Positions 34,590-47,487 of a stretch of DNA of 64,000 nt are shown here, one piece after another. The stretch covers positions 12,070,853 through 12,134,852 of the forward strand of contig CM048848.1 in assembly GCA_026545225.1 (NCBI GenBank), read 5' to 3'. Origin of the DNA: Cornus controversa. Taxonomy: Eukaryota > Streptophyta > Magnoliopsida > Cornales > Cornaceae. Under the pieces are notes generated by a model. The model saw only the letters and a program-made list of their open reading frames with translations, ran no database searches and was not told where the DNA came from. The position numbers and the translations under genes were made by a program. Positions within the stretch are counted from its first letter, which is position 1. Each line of letters begins with the position of its first letter.

Positions 34590-34870
34590 ATTTATTATTA
34601 ACATCTCTTGTTTCGAAATGATTAGATAAAAAGTGTTCCCATCATATTGGGAAAGGAATTTACATGTGAGGTTTGACTAATAGTTTGGCATAGATGTCAA
34701 GTGTATGCTTGGCAGATTAGTGTTAGTAACAATATTATTTTATTTATAAAAAAATAAGATTTTAGACAAGTGAAATGACATAGATACCCTTGCTTAATTA
34801 TCTTATTAGACATTTTACTTAAATTGTGGACGTGAAATTGATCACTGTTCACACCCACCTGCCAGGCTGC
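34590..34870. repeat. Block matching 15925-16060 and 21890-22100
   Basis: The left half matches 15925-15990 (TTGTTTCGAAATGATTAGAT). The right half matches 21900-22090 (AGTAACAATATTATTTT, ACCCTTGCTTAATTATCT, GATCACTGTTCACA). Confidence 0.55.
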
Positions 34871-34899
34871 CACACAAAAAATTGACTACTAACTAAAAA

Positions 34900-35349
34900 G
34901 TTGACAAGGGAGAGTCTTGACATTGTCAAACCAATGTGTGATTTTGAAAATAAAAACAACTATTCACAAAAATATTTATTTTAAAAGAACCAATACTATT
35001 TTAATTGTAACGAGTGTATTCACAATCTAAATAAATTTCTAGTGAAAGAGACTTTATTTTTGAGGTAAACCAATTTAAGAAAATATATATATATATATAT
35101 ATAATCTCCCACCTAATTCGTACTTAAATTAATTATTCTAATAAAAATTACTCCTGGTAGTAAAAGATAAATATATGTATGGCCAGAAGTATGGTCAAAA
35201 GCTTCTTCACCTAAAGAGATCAATCATTTCATGCTTCTAAAAGTGACAAAGCCAAATCTACGTCACTCCCTGTCAGCCCCACGAAATATTCAACCAGGTA
35301 GGTGGCACATGCTATGGTTTTGTGTGTACGTATATATGTGTGTCTCTAC

Positions 35350-35401
<52 letters not shown>

Positions 35402-36078
35402 GCGTTAGTAATGGTGACCGTCAAATAGAGTAATTTTAGACAGTAAATAACAAAAAATATTTTTTATTACAAGATTACTTTTTTAACAAATTTTGACCGT
35501 TGAATTGGCCATTTTGTCTTATTATTTGTAATATAGATATATATAAGGGTAAATACTATTTATACTCCTTCAGATTAGATAATATTTCGACCAAATTTTT
35601 TATAATTTTAATATTTTTTATTATATTATATGTCAGTAACGTTCGTTAATTTTATTCTCTTATTGACGTAAGTAAATTTCGTTTGTTTACTAACGTCACA
35701 CTAACAAAAGAAAAAAATTGATACATAATTATTCATGGATTTGGTGTTCCTTAAATCAACACCGTTGGATGGTTAGCATAGGCTTCCATCTTAGCAAGTC
35801 CAATGCTATGAAGGGATAGTGATCAAGAGAGCAGATAGTGATTTAGACAACATTAACAACGATGAGTCTCTCACAGGGACCCACGGTTAGATACTGTCTT
35901 GCATTAAAGTTTGAATTTGGAGCAGCAACAACCATTGTTGACCTATCAAAGGAAACGACATTACTAGCCCTTGTAGAATTTGGGTCACAGCAATAGTATA
36001 TAATAATGTACTAGGCTAATGTTTCCACAAACATATGTGTGTGTGCCATCATATATTATTTTAATATGATTTGAGGTG

Positions 36079-36123
<45 letters not shown>

Positions 36124-36557
36124 TTTGGTGGCCTTTTTTCAAAGGTCATGTTCTACCAATTACAATTGAGGATGATCCAGCCTATATTTCTATGTCTTTA
36201 GTGGGAGTTGTTAGCTTGAACCTTGATTTGGTTAAGATTATATGATCATTTATTTTATTTTTTAATAATTCTTTAACTGTGGAGATCCAATATTTTCTTT
36301 ATGATATGTGAAAATTAACCAAGGAAAAGAAAAACCAAAAATAGAAAACCTTCAATAATTTTATGCCTTTTAGGTATGACTGCCACAAATACAATATAAA
36401 TATTCTTATGCATACAGCATATATACATATAAATCAATATAAGAACTTGAAGAATTGTGCATTGAAATGGTGAAACTAGGATGTAGAGTTTTGCTTCTAC
36501 ATCATCATGATGATATATTTACCGCATAATAATTGCTATTATTTACTTGGCATTCAC

Positions 36558-36601
<44 letters not shown>

Positions 36602-37509
36602 CAACTTCTTGAAAACTATATATATTCACGAGACACTCCAAGTCAAATTTATCACTATTCACAGCTTGAACTCCGACTATTTATGAATGGTTCACTCATT
36701 TGCAAACTATATAATGATATCTAACACCACATATACTTATTTATATTTACTTTTCAAGAGGAAAAAAAACAGCTAAATCTTGGTACAAGTTTTCTTCTTT
36801 TTCTTTTATTTTTTCTTTTTTTTTAAAAAAAAAGTTGTATGGTAGGACAATTTAGAACTATTTTTTCACTTTTTGTAGTAAAAGCAGAAAGGAGATCCAT
36901 CCTCAATGCATGAAGAAACTCCGTTAAGAATCGGTACTGAAGCACGTGAGTCACAAAAGTGAATTACACCATTAATGTTTATCGGCATGCTGCAGATAAA
37001 TCATGCTAGGATTCGTTTGGATTCCATGGAATTGAAAGAAAAGTAAACAGAAAAAAAAAAAAAAAAAAAGAGATGCAGTGATTTTCATGTTTGGTTTGTC
37101 ATCAAAGAAGGGAAAGAAAGGATAAGAAGAGATTTAGAGAGAGAAATTATTTCTCTAATCTCCATATCTCTCATTTGACACGACTAAATATTCATATTAT
37201 TTAATATTGTTAATCTATTTTCTAGACCAAAATAATATATTTATATAGCATAGTGTTCATTGTTGGCGTTTCACTTATTTTGAAATTGAATTATATAATA
37301 TACTTTTTAGCTACATATTTAACCAAAGGTGTGAGACACATGTTTTATACACTTATCTATGTAACTGGTGTCCAAACACAAATACTTCTCCTACTTTTAC
37401 AGAATTAATGTAACATACGTCGCTAGTGTTATTCAAAATTTGTTCACCTTCCACTCTCACTTAAAATTTTACATTATTGCAAGTAAAATTTAGAATATTA
37501 AATCAAAGT
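34900..37509. other. Intergenic AT-rich DNA with microsatellites
   Basis: No gene recognised. Microsatellites: TA at 35082-35102, CA/TA/CA at 35348-35401, TA at 36078-36119 and 36561-36599, and an A-run at 37051-37070. Confidence 0.5.
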
Positions 37510-40321
37510 TGTTGACCTCAAGGTTTAAACCCTAGGTTATTTAGGTGATTTTGATGATAACAATCCATTGTAATGTAGATTTAATAAGTTTATTTGAGTG
37601 CAAGGTTTAAACCCTGGGTTATTTAGGTGATTTTGATAATAACAATCCATTGTAGTGTAGATTTAATAAGTTTACTTAAGTGCAAGATTTAAACTCTAGA
37701 TTATTTAGGTGATTTTGATGATAACAATCCATTATGGTGTAGATTTAATAAGTTTACTTGAGTGTGCAGTTTACAAAGTATCATATTATCTCAATTATAT
37801 TAAAAGCGTTGGATTTCAAAATGAATTGCAAGAAGATATATAAAGCCACATGATCATGGAACTCAAATATCAATAACAAAGTTGAAGTGAATCCAAGCCA
37901 TTTGATGAAGGAACCCAAAAGCTTAAAGATTTGAGGATCAAAAGACTTGGGTAGGTTAGTCTTAGGTGAGTGCTAGATTTAATTTAAAGTTATTTTTGAA
38001 GTAGCTTTTTTTGAAAGCTCATCTATTGACCTAGTAGACCTTAGAACGAATGCAGATCATTCATATCATATGAGGGTTCCTTTGACACTTATAATTAGGC
38101 TACGAATTTCATTGAATCATCTTGAAGGCCTTCATTGAGATTAAGTTAATTCAAGCTTATATTTAGCTTTGAAGGAACTCAATTCTTGAGTAAACAAATT
38201 CTAGAACCTACACTTGAATTAGAAAATATCATTTATGAGTCCTAGATAGATTGACTTAGGTTTTGAACTCAATTAAATAACTCTATAAAGTCGTGTCATG
38301 CACAGTTACTGTTTTGGATACTTAGCGCAGAAATTTGGCTAAGTGTTGGATTCTTGAGGTAAAAATATAAATATGAGTTTTTTAATGAATCTTGACATAA
38401 AAAGTCCTGCTAATTGTACCCCATGATTTATCATGATCATATTAATTTTTTCAAACACAAATGACTTGATATGGTCATTCATATTGCATGATGAATTTTT
38501 ATGTCAAAGTTATGAAAATTTGTTTTGTACTAAAACTGAAAAATAAAATTTTTATTCACTTGGAATTTAATTTTGAAACTATTTTTATTGAATTCAAATG
38601 GGGTATACTTTGCTTAATTACATTAAATAACTTAAATGTTTTTAATGTAATTAAATGTGCAGTGTATCAATGTGCTGTGCAGGAAAAATTGGCTGAATCT
38701 GATAACAGATTCTGACCTGGGAACTTTCGGTTGCCTAATGAAACTCATCAGTCAGCTGATAGATCAGCCAGCTAGTATAAATTAGAATTCATTCCAGTAG
38801 GGTGTGCAAAACAGTGGATGCTGAAACATCGTTTCAACTAGCCAAAACATAGTTTCAGCCGATCGAAACTTTGTCATCAGTCGGCCAATACTGCCGACAA
38901 GATGTAACAGCTAGTTTTCAAATGGTTGTTTGTGCATTCAATTACCCAATTATCCCCAAACGGTCATATTCTTCCAAAACTCTATATATATGAATTTGAG
39001 CTGCATTTTTCAAGTGAGAGAAGAGTGGAGGAGAGAGCTAGAGAGAAACCTACCTCATATATAACTCTAGGATTTGAGCGTGTATTGAATATCTATTCAT
39101 TGAGGAATATTGTTGTAATTGTATTACAATTTCTTATCTACCTTTAAGAGGAAGACCAAATGATACACTTGGCAAGGAAGCACAAGTCATGAGCTTGGCA
39201 AAGAAGTGTTGGTGAGATTTTCATTGAGCAAGGAAGCCCATGAACACAAACTTATCTTGAGTGCAAATATTTGCATTCTATTTGGTAGAATATCTCTTAT
39301 AGGAATTACTATTGAACCTCATCTTTCCCATCATTCATTGTGATTCATATTGCATATCTAGAGTTGAGCTTTTCATTTGAAATCTTCATATATAACTCTA
39401 GGATTTGAGCGTATATTGAATATCTATTCATTAAGAAATATTGTTGTAATTGTACTACAATTTCTTATATATATCTACCTTCGAGAGGAAGACCAAGTGA
39501 TACACTTGGCAAGAAAGCCCAAGTCATGAGCTTGCCAAAGAAATTTTGGTGAGGTTTTCATTGAGCAAGGAAGGTCAAGTCATGAGTTTGGCAAAGAAGT
39601 CTTGGTGAGATTTTCGTTGAGTAAGGAAGCCTAAGTCATGAGCTTGGCAAAAAAGTCTTGATGTGGTCTTTACCGGAGCAAAAAAACCTAAATGATTCAC
39701 TTGGCAATTGTACAGTTTACTTTTCACTCTTAAGGAAGGCTCTATAGTGGGAACCTCAAGAGGTGCTCTTAAGGCATGGATGTGGGCAAGAGGGGCCGAA
39801 CCATGTAAAAATCATAGTGTCACTTTATTTGCATTTCTCTATCCCTAAACTCATTTATTTGATAGCATTTCATTTGTTTAAATTTTATATATGAATGTTA
39901 TAATATTATATGTTTTAATTCATATAAAGAGGATGAGATGAATGCTTGGAATATATTGATTGAGTTGTGAAATTTATTAAATTGTTAATTGATCGAGTAG
40001 TTATTTGAGCAACTATTTGCCAATCAATTTCATACCATGTATTTGATAAATGCACAATTAATATTTTCACATACTACAATCATGATATATTACGCTTACA
40101 TGAACACTTACACTTATTATTTTTACTAGATTATTTAAGTACATAATAGATAGAGTATTTTAAATCGCACTTGTTAAATACATAAGTTCACCGAGCATTT
40201 GACAAAAATCCATTCAAGTTAATTTTTGTTAAAACATACTGAATCAAAAAAGTTTTATTGTTCGCTTAAAGTCTCTATTCACACCTTCCACAGAACAATT
40301 CTCTGGTCACAAAAGCCATTT
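37510..40321 (+). repeat. Solo copia LTR (SIRE-like), second copy
   Basis: Begins TGTTGACCTCAAGG and ends TTCTCTGGTCACA. It is homologous over its length to 27564-30716. The flanking pentamers AAAGT (37505-37509) and AAAGC (40322-40326) match at four of five bases. A TATA stretch (CTCTATATATATG) lies near 38980. No coding or internal element sequence is attached. Confidence 0.8.
37520..37765. repeat. Three tandem copies of an 82-bp unit at an LTR start
   Basis: The unit, recognisable by TTATTTAGGTGATTTTGAT and TTTAATAAGTTTA, occurs at about 37520-37601, 37602-37683 and 37684-37765. The related LTR at 27564 has only one copy. Confidence 0.85.
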
Positions 40322-40464
40322 ACGTTATCAAGACTTAAAATTAATGTGCGAAAGAGAGTATAATACAACAAACACGCATATAATCTATCCCTATACAATT
40401 CAAGCATGCAAAAAATCATAAGCTAATTTAAGCAAGAACTCTCTCTTGTATACAACCATAATTC

Positions 40465-42086
40465 TCAACCTTGAGTTCTGATAATTGTGACAGTGCCTCT
40501 CCCTTGTGTATGAATTCTTGTAATGGCTGTCACTGCCTTGCCGGACAGACCTACCGGTCCATTAGCAGAAACTAGTGGCCGGCAAGCAAATTCTCCGACC
40601 GGGTGCCTTACTGGCCGAACCGGAGGCATTAGGATCCTCTCATTGATGTCCTTTAAGGTCACATCACCCTCAATCCCTCCCGGCTTCACCACAGCAAATG
40701 GGTACACCACCCTTGTCATCATCTTCTTCTTCCTCCTACTATGATCAACTCCTACAACACATTCAAATCATTTGATATATATATATATATATATATGTTT
40801 GTTAATTTGGTGTACACACACATAAAAGAATTGTTCATCAATATTGGTCTCACCAATGTAAATTGTGGTGTGTTGGGAGAGTTAAGCCAACAATTCTAGA
40901 ATTAGAAGAGTGTTCACTAATATTGAATTTTTAAATCTGGCTGAAAACTGTTAATTAAACTAGTTTTCAAACTGTTCTTTTTTCTTTATTATTTTTTCAT
41001 TCCTGTTAATAAAAACTTATTCTCAGAAACTGAGTCGTATCTCAATCTCTATATGTATGTGTCGAATTTGGATTCTCTTATTTAAACTATACTAATGTTG
41101 CATTTGAAAACATCCAATCGACAATTTAGAATTGGAATTAGAATTAGAATTGGAGGAATAATCGGCACAAATGTTAAACTAAATTTTCTATAATAATTAC
41201 ATTTTTTCGGTCCTCTCAAATATTAAGTTAATTTATTCAAATACAACTCTCTCTCTCTCCATATATATATATATATATATATACATATATATATTGACCA
41301 ACCTAAAAAAAAAAGAAATAACAAAAAAATCAGAGTGAAAGAGAGAGATTACCAGAAGAAAATATGGGATCTGTGGAATATAGAGTTTGTGTGTCAGATA
41401 TGGACTTGGTGTGAACTGAGTCTTTGTCAGAAGATGACCAAGAAATGTCAGAAGTTGACATTAATCCCTCCTCTTGTGGTTTCATTTCTTTGAAAATGGT
41501 TGCATTCTCACGGATTCTGCTCAGTGATCCATTCATGGGTTCACCTGCAACTATAAATTAATAATGAATCACAGCACTGAATGATATATTAGTAATAAAT
41601 CCTCCATACATATATACATGAGATATATATTTAAGCCACTTCAATTGCACAACATGGGTTCATATTAATCCACAAGGAATAAATTAATGTGTGTGTGTTT
41701 GTGCGTGTATATATATATATATATATATAATCACCTGAAAAGCCATCCAAGTTGGTTGTTATCTCGCTCAGATAACTACAGTTCTCAGAATAATTCTGGG
41801 TGTAATTCCAGTTCCAATAGTTCTGCATTAAATGAGATTCAAACTCTGAATTTTTAAATTAAGGATATATATATATATATATATTCAATTCCAAAACAAT
41901 TAATTAATAAAAAACTTAAAACAATACCTCTATGGGATCACTCAAATTCTTGGTTTGATCGTCATCATCTAACAACAAGAAGCGCCTTCTTTTAGATCGG
42001 TGGCTAAATTCAAACAAAGCATCTTCCAGGTAACCGGTTGAAAAATCAGAATCAAGAGTTGAGAAGTATGGTGTAGTGTAATCCAT
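40465..42086 (-). CDS. XRI1-like nuclear protein (X-ray-induced transcript 1 family)
   Basis: Four exons on the minus strand, 42086-41928, 41822-41735, 41544-41353 and 40751-40465, join with GT-AG borders and matching phases into a 241-residue protein. Residues 17-40 (TGYLEDALFEF, SKRRRFLLLDDDD) match the conserved acidic/basic N-terminal box, and residues 55-62 (YWNWNYTQ) the aromatic motif. The C-terminal block from residue 163 (YPFAVVKPGGIEGDVTLKDI) is the family signature. KRRR at 32-35 and SRRKKK at 151-156 suggest nuclear import. Arabidopsis XRI1 is induced by DNA damage, acts in homologous recombination and is needed for normal meiosis; whether this relative does the same is unknown. 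The tail from about residue 180 (RHPVGEFACRPLVSANG, ending RTQG) is longer than I expect for XRI1 itself. The start is the first ATG of the conserved block; a TAG two bases before it could be a splice acceptor, so a 5' UTR intron or an extra upstream exon is possible. Confidence 0.75.
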
Positions 42087-44063
42087 AACTACACAAAACC
42101 CACAAATTAATGACAGTATATATATAAGAAATATATATAATTAGCACATGGTCATGTGTGTTTGTGTGAATCATATACATGTGATTGAAAATATAAAACA
42201 GTGAAAAGAGAGAAAAAAAAAAAAAAAAAAAGCAAAGGGATTTACAAATATTAGACATGTCTGGATTGCAAACTCCAAGGTTGTGGACATGGACATGGAC
42301 ATTCCAACCTAGGGAAGAGTGGAGGTGCTACTGTAAGCAATATTGGAGTAATTAAGCATAACCCATTTCTTTGGGTGTTGTGTAGACTCTCCTAATGGCC
42401 ATGAATGAATGAAATGGTTATATATATATATATATATATATAACGAACTGTTAAAGAAAAGGAGAAAAAGTGAGAGAGAGAGAGAGAATTTCTGAATAAA
42501 TAGTGAGTCAGTCAACAGCAAGCAAAGAGAAAAAAGAGAAAAAGGAGAAATGTTTGTTTCTTGGGATTCTGAAATTGGGTTTTATGGTGGTGGATTTGTG
42601 GGGAACTAGATAATTGCAGTGGTTAATTATGATATTATGTTTTCATATATATATATATATATATATAAAGGTCAGTAGGACATGCATGAGAGACAATAAA
42701 TTCAAATATCAGCTTTTCCTTTTTCCTTTTCTATTTCCTTCTGATATTTAAGTTACCAACCTAATGCCTTTTTGTGATGGGTGTGGAAACCTTTTTACCA
42801 TTCTCTCACATTCTGGGGTCATTTCAATTACCTAGCACCACCTGAGCTGTGGACTCTTTCCAGAGTTTCCATGGGTGGGTGACATTTAGCTGGTGAGGAC
42901 CACACATAATGGGTCAGTGTGAGGATTGTAGTAATTGATCATGGTGGTTATGGGACCACCTATCATGATAGTCCAAGTTTGGTCATTAAATATATGCCAA
43001 ACATTTACTTAGGTTAATACCATGTGCCAAACATTGAATTTTGTGTGTGAATTTCATGGATAGATTATATCTTAAACATGAGAATTTTTTAAGATTTATT
43101 TGGAAAGAACGAATTCTTTAAAGCTTAATTCCACGGAGTCATGGTTAGGCAGCCTAGGCGCCTACGTATCTTGATACTACTCAAAAATCAAGTCTCTCAT
43201 AGTTCTAATACGATGAGTTAGGCCTAAGAGCTTTTGAAAATTTTTCTTGAAGACGAAATGTTTGGAAAAGAGAAGCTAAGAGTTCTTTTGAAAAATGTTT
43301 TTAAAAATTCATTTAATTTTTTTAAATAGGAATTTTTTTAACATAATAGTTCTAGGATTTCTAAAGGAGTTAAGGGCGAACTTAAGGGTACTTAGAATTA
43401 AAATAAGGAAACTTGAGAGTTATTCCATTTGAAAACAAGATGTTTATTTTGAAAATAGAGTTTGACATGTGAGTAGTGAAGAGTGTCTTTGAAAAAAAAA
43501 AACCAAGTTTGATTTAAGGAAAAAGTTGACTTAGGAATCAAGAGTTGATGAGTTCATAGGCTAGGCCTTACCTTGAAAAACCTAATTGAGATTGTTATTG
43601 TATGCTTATATGGTTGTGTCCATCGGTTTTTAGCCTAACAAGTTGAATGGAAATTGGTTTGTTAATGGGTTGGGCTATTGACAGACTGTGGAAGAGGCAC
43701 TGGAAGGGTACAGTGCACACAACTGTAATCGAATCATGGGAATTGTACAAACAGTGACATTACATTGTACAAATTGGAGGTTACTGAAGGCACACAGTTG
43801 TCTGTGGATGTCGGCAATTCTTTCACTCTCTATTTTGAAAGAGACTGTTTTCAAGTCTTGAACTTGAGACTGCTTTTGAACAAGGGTACTTGCCTTCTCA
43901 CCACCAAAGTGCAACCTCTAATTGTTCTTACACTATCACATCATTTACTAGGAAAATTAATTAAAGAAAACTCAAATAATAAGAGTCGAAAATAAGGTTG
44001 ACGTCGTGCGCCGTAGGTTTAGAATTTCATTCTTTGCTTCAATTATTTTTACGTTACATTTGA
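42087..44063. other. 5' flank of the XRI1-like gene and intergenic DNA
   Basis: Non-coding. It holds poly(T)/poly(A), TA (42419-42443, 42640-42667) and GA tracts that probably include the promoter and leader of the minus-strand gene. Nothing is recognised from 42700 to 44060, although 43660-43990 has a less AT-rich composition. Confidence 0.45.
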
Positions 44064-44166
44064 GAGCATCGAATCAGCACCTTAGATTTGAAATTGGAAG
44101 AAATTTAGTTCACATTTTGTATTGAATTTTCTCCAATTTTAAATCCAATACGCCGATTCGGTGCTC
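44064..44166. mobile_element. Possible short MITE
   Basis: Ends GAGCATCGAATCAGC and GCCGATTCGGTGCTC form an imperfect inverted repeat around an AT-rich core of about 70 bp. A related but degraded sequence occurs at 41105-41200. No clear target duplication. Confidence 0.4.
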
Positions 44167-44190
44167 CCAATGATAGCATTACACTTGGTC

Positions 44191-44276
44191 TAAGCCCTCC
44201 ATTATCAGAACTCAGATGCTCAACATCTTCCTCTAAGCCCTCCATTATCAGAACTCAGATGCTCAACATCTTCCAC
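44191..44276. repeat. Tandem repeat, 43 bp x 2
   Basis: Two near-perfect units beginning TAAGCCCTCCATTATCAG (44191-44233 and 44234-44276). Confidence 0.95.
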
Positions 44277-44489
44277 TAAAATCCTTTGCGCTGTCATTGT
44301 TTTGTCCAGTTCAGTGATTGAGTTACACTTGAAGTTACAGTTCGAGTTACATTGGATGAAACATGCTTCCTCCATGCCCATAAATTGCATGTTCTGGACA
44401 GATACAATAGAGCTTTCCTTTGTTTTTCTGGGAATCTAACTATATGATTCTAATATTTGTCCTAACTAACACTCACAAGTCCTATTTGT

Positions 44490-44752
44490 TAGGGGTGCAC
44501 AAAAAATGGGTTGAACTGGTAAATTTAATCGGACCGGTTGATTAGGTCCGATTTTTTCACGGTTTGGTTCCGTCACGTTCCAAAAATATAGAACTCTTTA
44601 TAAACGGTTCAGTTCTAGTTTGAGATCCTACAACGGTTCGGTTTGGTTCAATTTCACAGTTCGATTTGGTTTCAATTTTTATGAAACAGTTAGGACCAAT
44701 TTGGTTCTAAAATACTTTTAAACCAGTCTAATTCAAACCGTGTGCACTCATA
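44490..44752. mobile_element. Non-autonomous hAT element (MITE), 263 bp
   Basis: Ends TAGGGGTGCACA and TGTGCACTCATA are inverted with two mismatches. Flanking octamers are CTATTTGT (44482-44489) and CTATTTAT (44753-44760), seven of eight identical. The interior is rich in GGTTCGGTTTGG-like repeats and has no coding capacity. Confidence 0.75.
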
Positions 44753-44760
44753 CTATTTAT

Positions 44761-46912
44761 GTACCTTAGGTCTCCAAACTCATTAGCCTCGGTGTTTGAC
44801 TGAAGCCATAAGAAATCAGTTATAATGTAATGTGAAAAAAAAAAAAAGAAAAAAAAATTGGCAAAGCCAAAAGAAACACCATGATTTTAAAATAAATATT
44901 GTAATTTAAAAATCAACACATAGCCGGCTCAAAAACAAAAAAACTATGAATAGTTAACTCTTAAAAAAGAAAAAAGAAAAAATCTCTAAACTCCAATGTT
45001 CAAAAATTCCACCAAGTAAAATCCTAATTGCAAACAATGTAGGTTAAAGAGATGAGAGTTTGATACTTGCAGTTCTTGAAGCCATAATGGAAATTGTCCC
45101 TTAGACCTTAAATAGAGAGCCTCAACTCTTCGCTGCAAGTAGAGCATGGATGCATTCATATTTAGTTGAGTGTATAAATGTATTTTCGCACAAATTCATT
45201 GCACAAAAAAGTGTTTTTATAGATTTTTCAAGGGCATAATTGTCATTTTAAGTTTGAATTTTGATTACATCTTCGTTAATATAAATGTATTAATTAGAAC
45301 TAGAAGGCGTATAATTGAGATATTATTCAAAAGATGGAAGTACATGTTATATTTTTACATAACTAAAGACGAGGTAATTGTAATTTTTCATAATTTATTT
45401 TGTTAAAAAATTTGAATGATTTTCAGCATAAATTTTGTGAACAAGACCATTGTGCCACTGCATGATTGTTTAATATTATTAGCTGGTTACATTAGATAGA
45501 TATTTTGGGAATCCATTGTGGGACCCAATTTTATACCATAGATAAAAAGTCACGACACTTTATAATACTACCCAATCAAACCTTGAGCCAGCAATTGGCT
45601 GATAGGTAAATTTTGATTAGCCATAGTTATCACAATCAAATCCAACATTACATTGCTGAAAGAGCTGTGCATGATTCAACTATTTACTCTGTCTATTACC
45701 CTTTTTCTTTTTAATTTATTTTTATTTTTTACAAATAACTTTGATATTCACTTTAAAAATATGAAACTGGAACACTCCATCTCAACTAGAGAAAGTAAAA
45801 ATTATATCAATGGACTTCAACCATGTTTTAAGTCTATTAATTTAATGGATTCTACAAATACTAAATTAAAAAATAAATTTATTTAAATATCTAGAATCTG
45901 ATAACTAAAATAAATAAATTAAAATCACTTGAACAAAATATACTAGTGACGGGTACATGCAATATGAGCACAGTCACACACTTATATTGGTTTGTATGTA
46001 TTTCTGTATACTACACACACATACACGTATATGTAATGTCTATGTCATAAAAATGAAACACAAAAAAAAAAAAAATATTAAAAAAGAGAAATCTGAAAAA
46101 GCAATTGACTGAAATTCCTATAAAATAACTTTCAATTATATGTAGTAACTTAGATGTAGAGCTCTCGTGTTCGCGCGCGCACACACACCCCGCAATATTA
46201 CTCTTAATACGACTTGAACTCTTAACTTTTTTTTTTTTTGGGAGAGAAAATATCATACCATTTGAGTTAATCTCTATTAATAATGAGTTTACGCATTTCG
46301 TCTCTCTAAAGCTTTTTTCAGTTCTCTTGTCATGTTTCCTAATTGAATTGCACAATATTACATGAGAGTAAAGAGAGAGAGAGAGAGCATTTTAATAAAT
46401 CTCTTGGGATGGTCTCAAAATTTTGGTTGAAATTTTGCATATTTTTATACATAAGCATAAGACGAGGTTAAATTTGAAAATTGTTAAAGTCATTATAACA
46501 TTTTCCTCATGCCCAAAATTACAATTTCAATGATGATAATTATTAGTTGCACAGTGTTACATATAACACGAATCCTAAAATACTAGTCTAAAATTTTTCA
46601 GTTTTCAAATGGAAAGTTGAGAGTTTGATCACCATGAGAATATGATTTGTCTTTCCATCCATTAAGAATTCGAAAAAACTTATGGAATTGCACTGAATAC
46701 TCGTCGATTTGGATAAAAACAAACTTTCATTTAATCATCTCAACACCATTACATAATTATATGAATACATACATAACATACAGCTGCTTGATATTGGTCA
46801 CTTCAACAGCTGATGACCTACTAGTACAGTACATAGCAGCCTTTATTTAGCATACAGGAAATTCATGACACTATATATTTGCTATTTTCCGCCAAATTGC
46901 AATGCTTTGCTC
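44761..46912. other. Intergenic AT-rich DNA and 3' flank of the lipid-transfer gene
   Basis: No gene or defined element recognised. Short homopolymer and CG/CA tracts occur near 46170-46190 and a GA tract at 46371-46387. The last 250 bases probably include the 3' UTR of the minus-strand gene. Confidence 0.4.
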
Positions 46913-47358
46913 TCATGGGACAGTGTAACCTGCGAAGAAATACATCAATTTCATGCAAATGAAAGCAATATATATTTAACATGGACTAAAAAAGGATCAT
47001 ATTATTACTTACTTCCACACTTCTTTCCAACGGGCCTGTTTTGGATGTTGCATCGCTTTGGAATAGTAATAGCAATACCGGGCTTAATACCAGCTTGCTT
47101 AGCCAAAGGAGAAAGCAGGACGGCACAGAGGCACTTTGGGGCAGTCTTGATCAATGCATTAACCTTGGTGCAGCAAGTTGGAGGAACCCTAGCCTTCGCG
47201 TTCCCAGCCGACGCCAAACACGGACTTAAACTGGTAGCTGCTGACTTGATCGACGTACTTCCACACTCTCCGGCTGCACAGGCAATGTGTATAAAAGCCT
47301 GTGAAGCCAACAAGTATATAATCAGAGTGAGAAAAGAAGTGGTCATCTTGGAGGCCAT
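46913..47358 (-). CDS. Non-specific lipid-transfer protein, secreted, eight-cysteine
   Basis: Two minus-strand exons, 47358-47013 and 46929-46913, encode 120 residues. Residues 1-29 are a signal peptide (FLTLIIYLLASQAFIHIACA). The mature part has eight cysteines at 32, 47, 62, 63, 76, 78, 103 and 114, giving C-x14-C-x14-CC-x12-CxC-x24-C-x10-C, the nsLTP/DIR1-like pattern of four disulphides around a lipid tunnel. Conserved segments include VPPTCCTKVNALIKTAPKCL and AIAITIP-type KRCNIQNRP. Such proteins act in the cell wall space in lipid transfer, cuticle formation or defence signalling; the exact role is open. Reading through the donor would give KCGSK and a stop. Splicing over the 83-bp intron (GTAAGT donor, CGCAG acceptor) gives KCGSYTVP, which fits related proteins better, so I prefer it. 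Confidence 0.85.
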
Positions 47359-47455
47359 CGCCTTGTTTTGTTACTACTTGTCTAACACTCTCACAAACTT
47401 GTATAGACAACAATCACTACTACTACTCTATGTAGACAACACTACTAACCTACAA

Positions 47456-47466
47456 TATATATATAG
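47456..47466 (-). promoter_or_regulatory. TATA box of the lipid-transfer protein gene
   Basis: Minus-strand CTATATATATA about 100 bp upstream of the ATG at 47358, next to a GATATA repeat (47463-47487). Position fits a plant TATA box. Confidence 0.5.
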
Positions 47467-47487
47467 ATATAGATATAGATATTTAGA

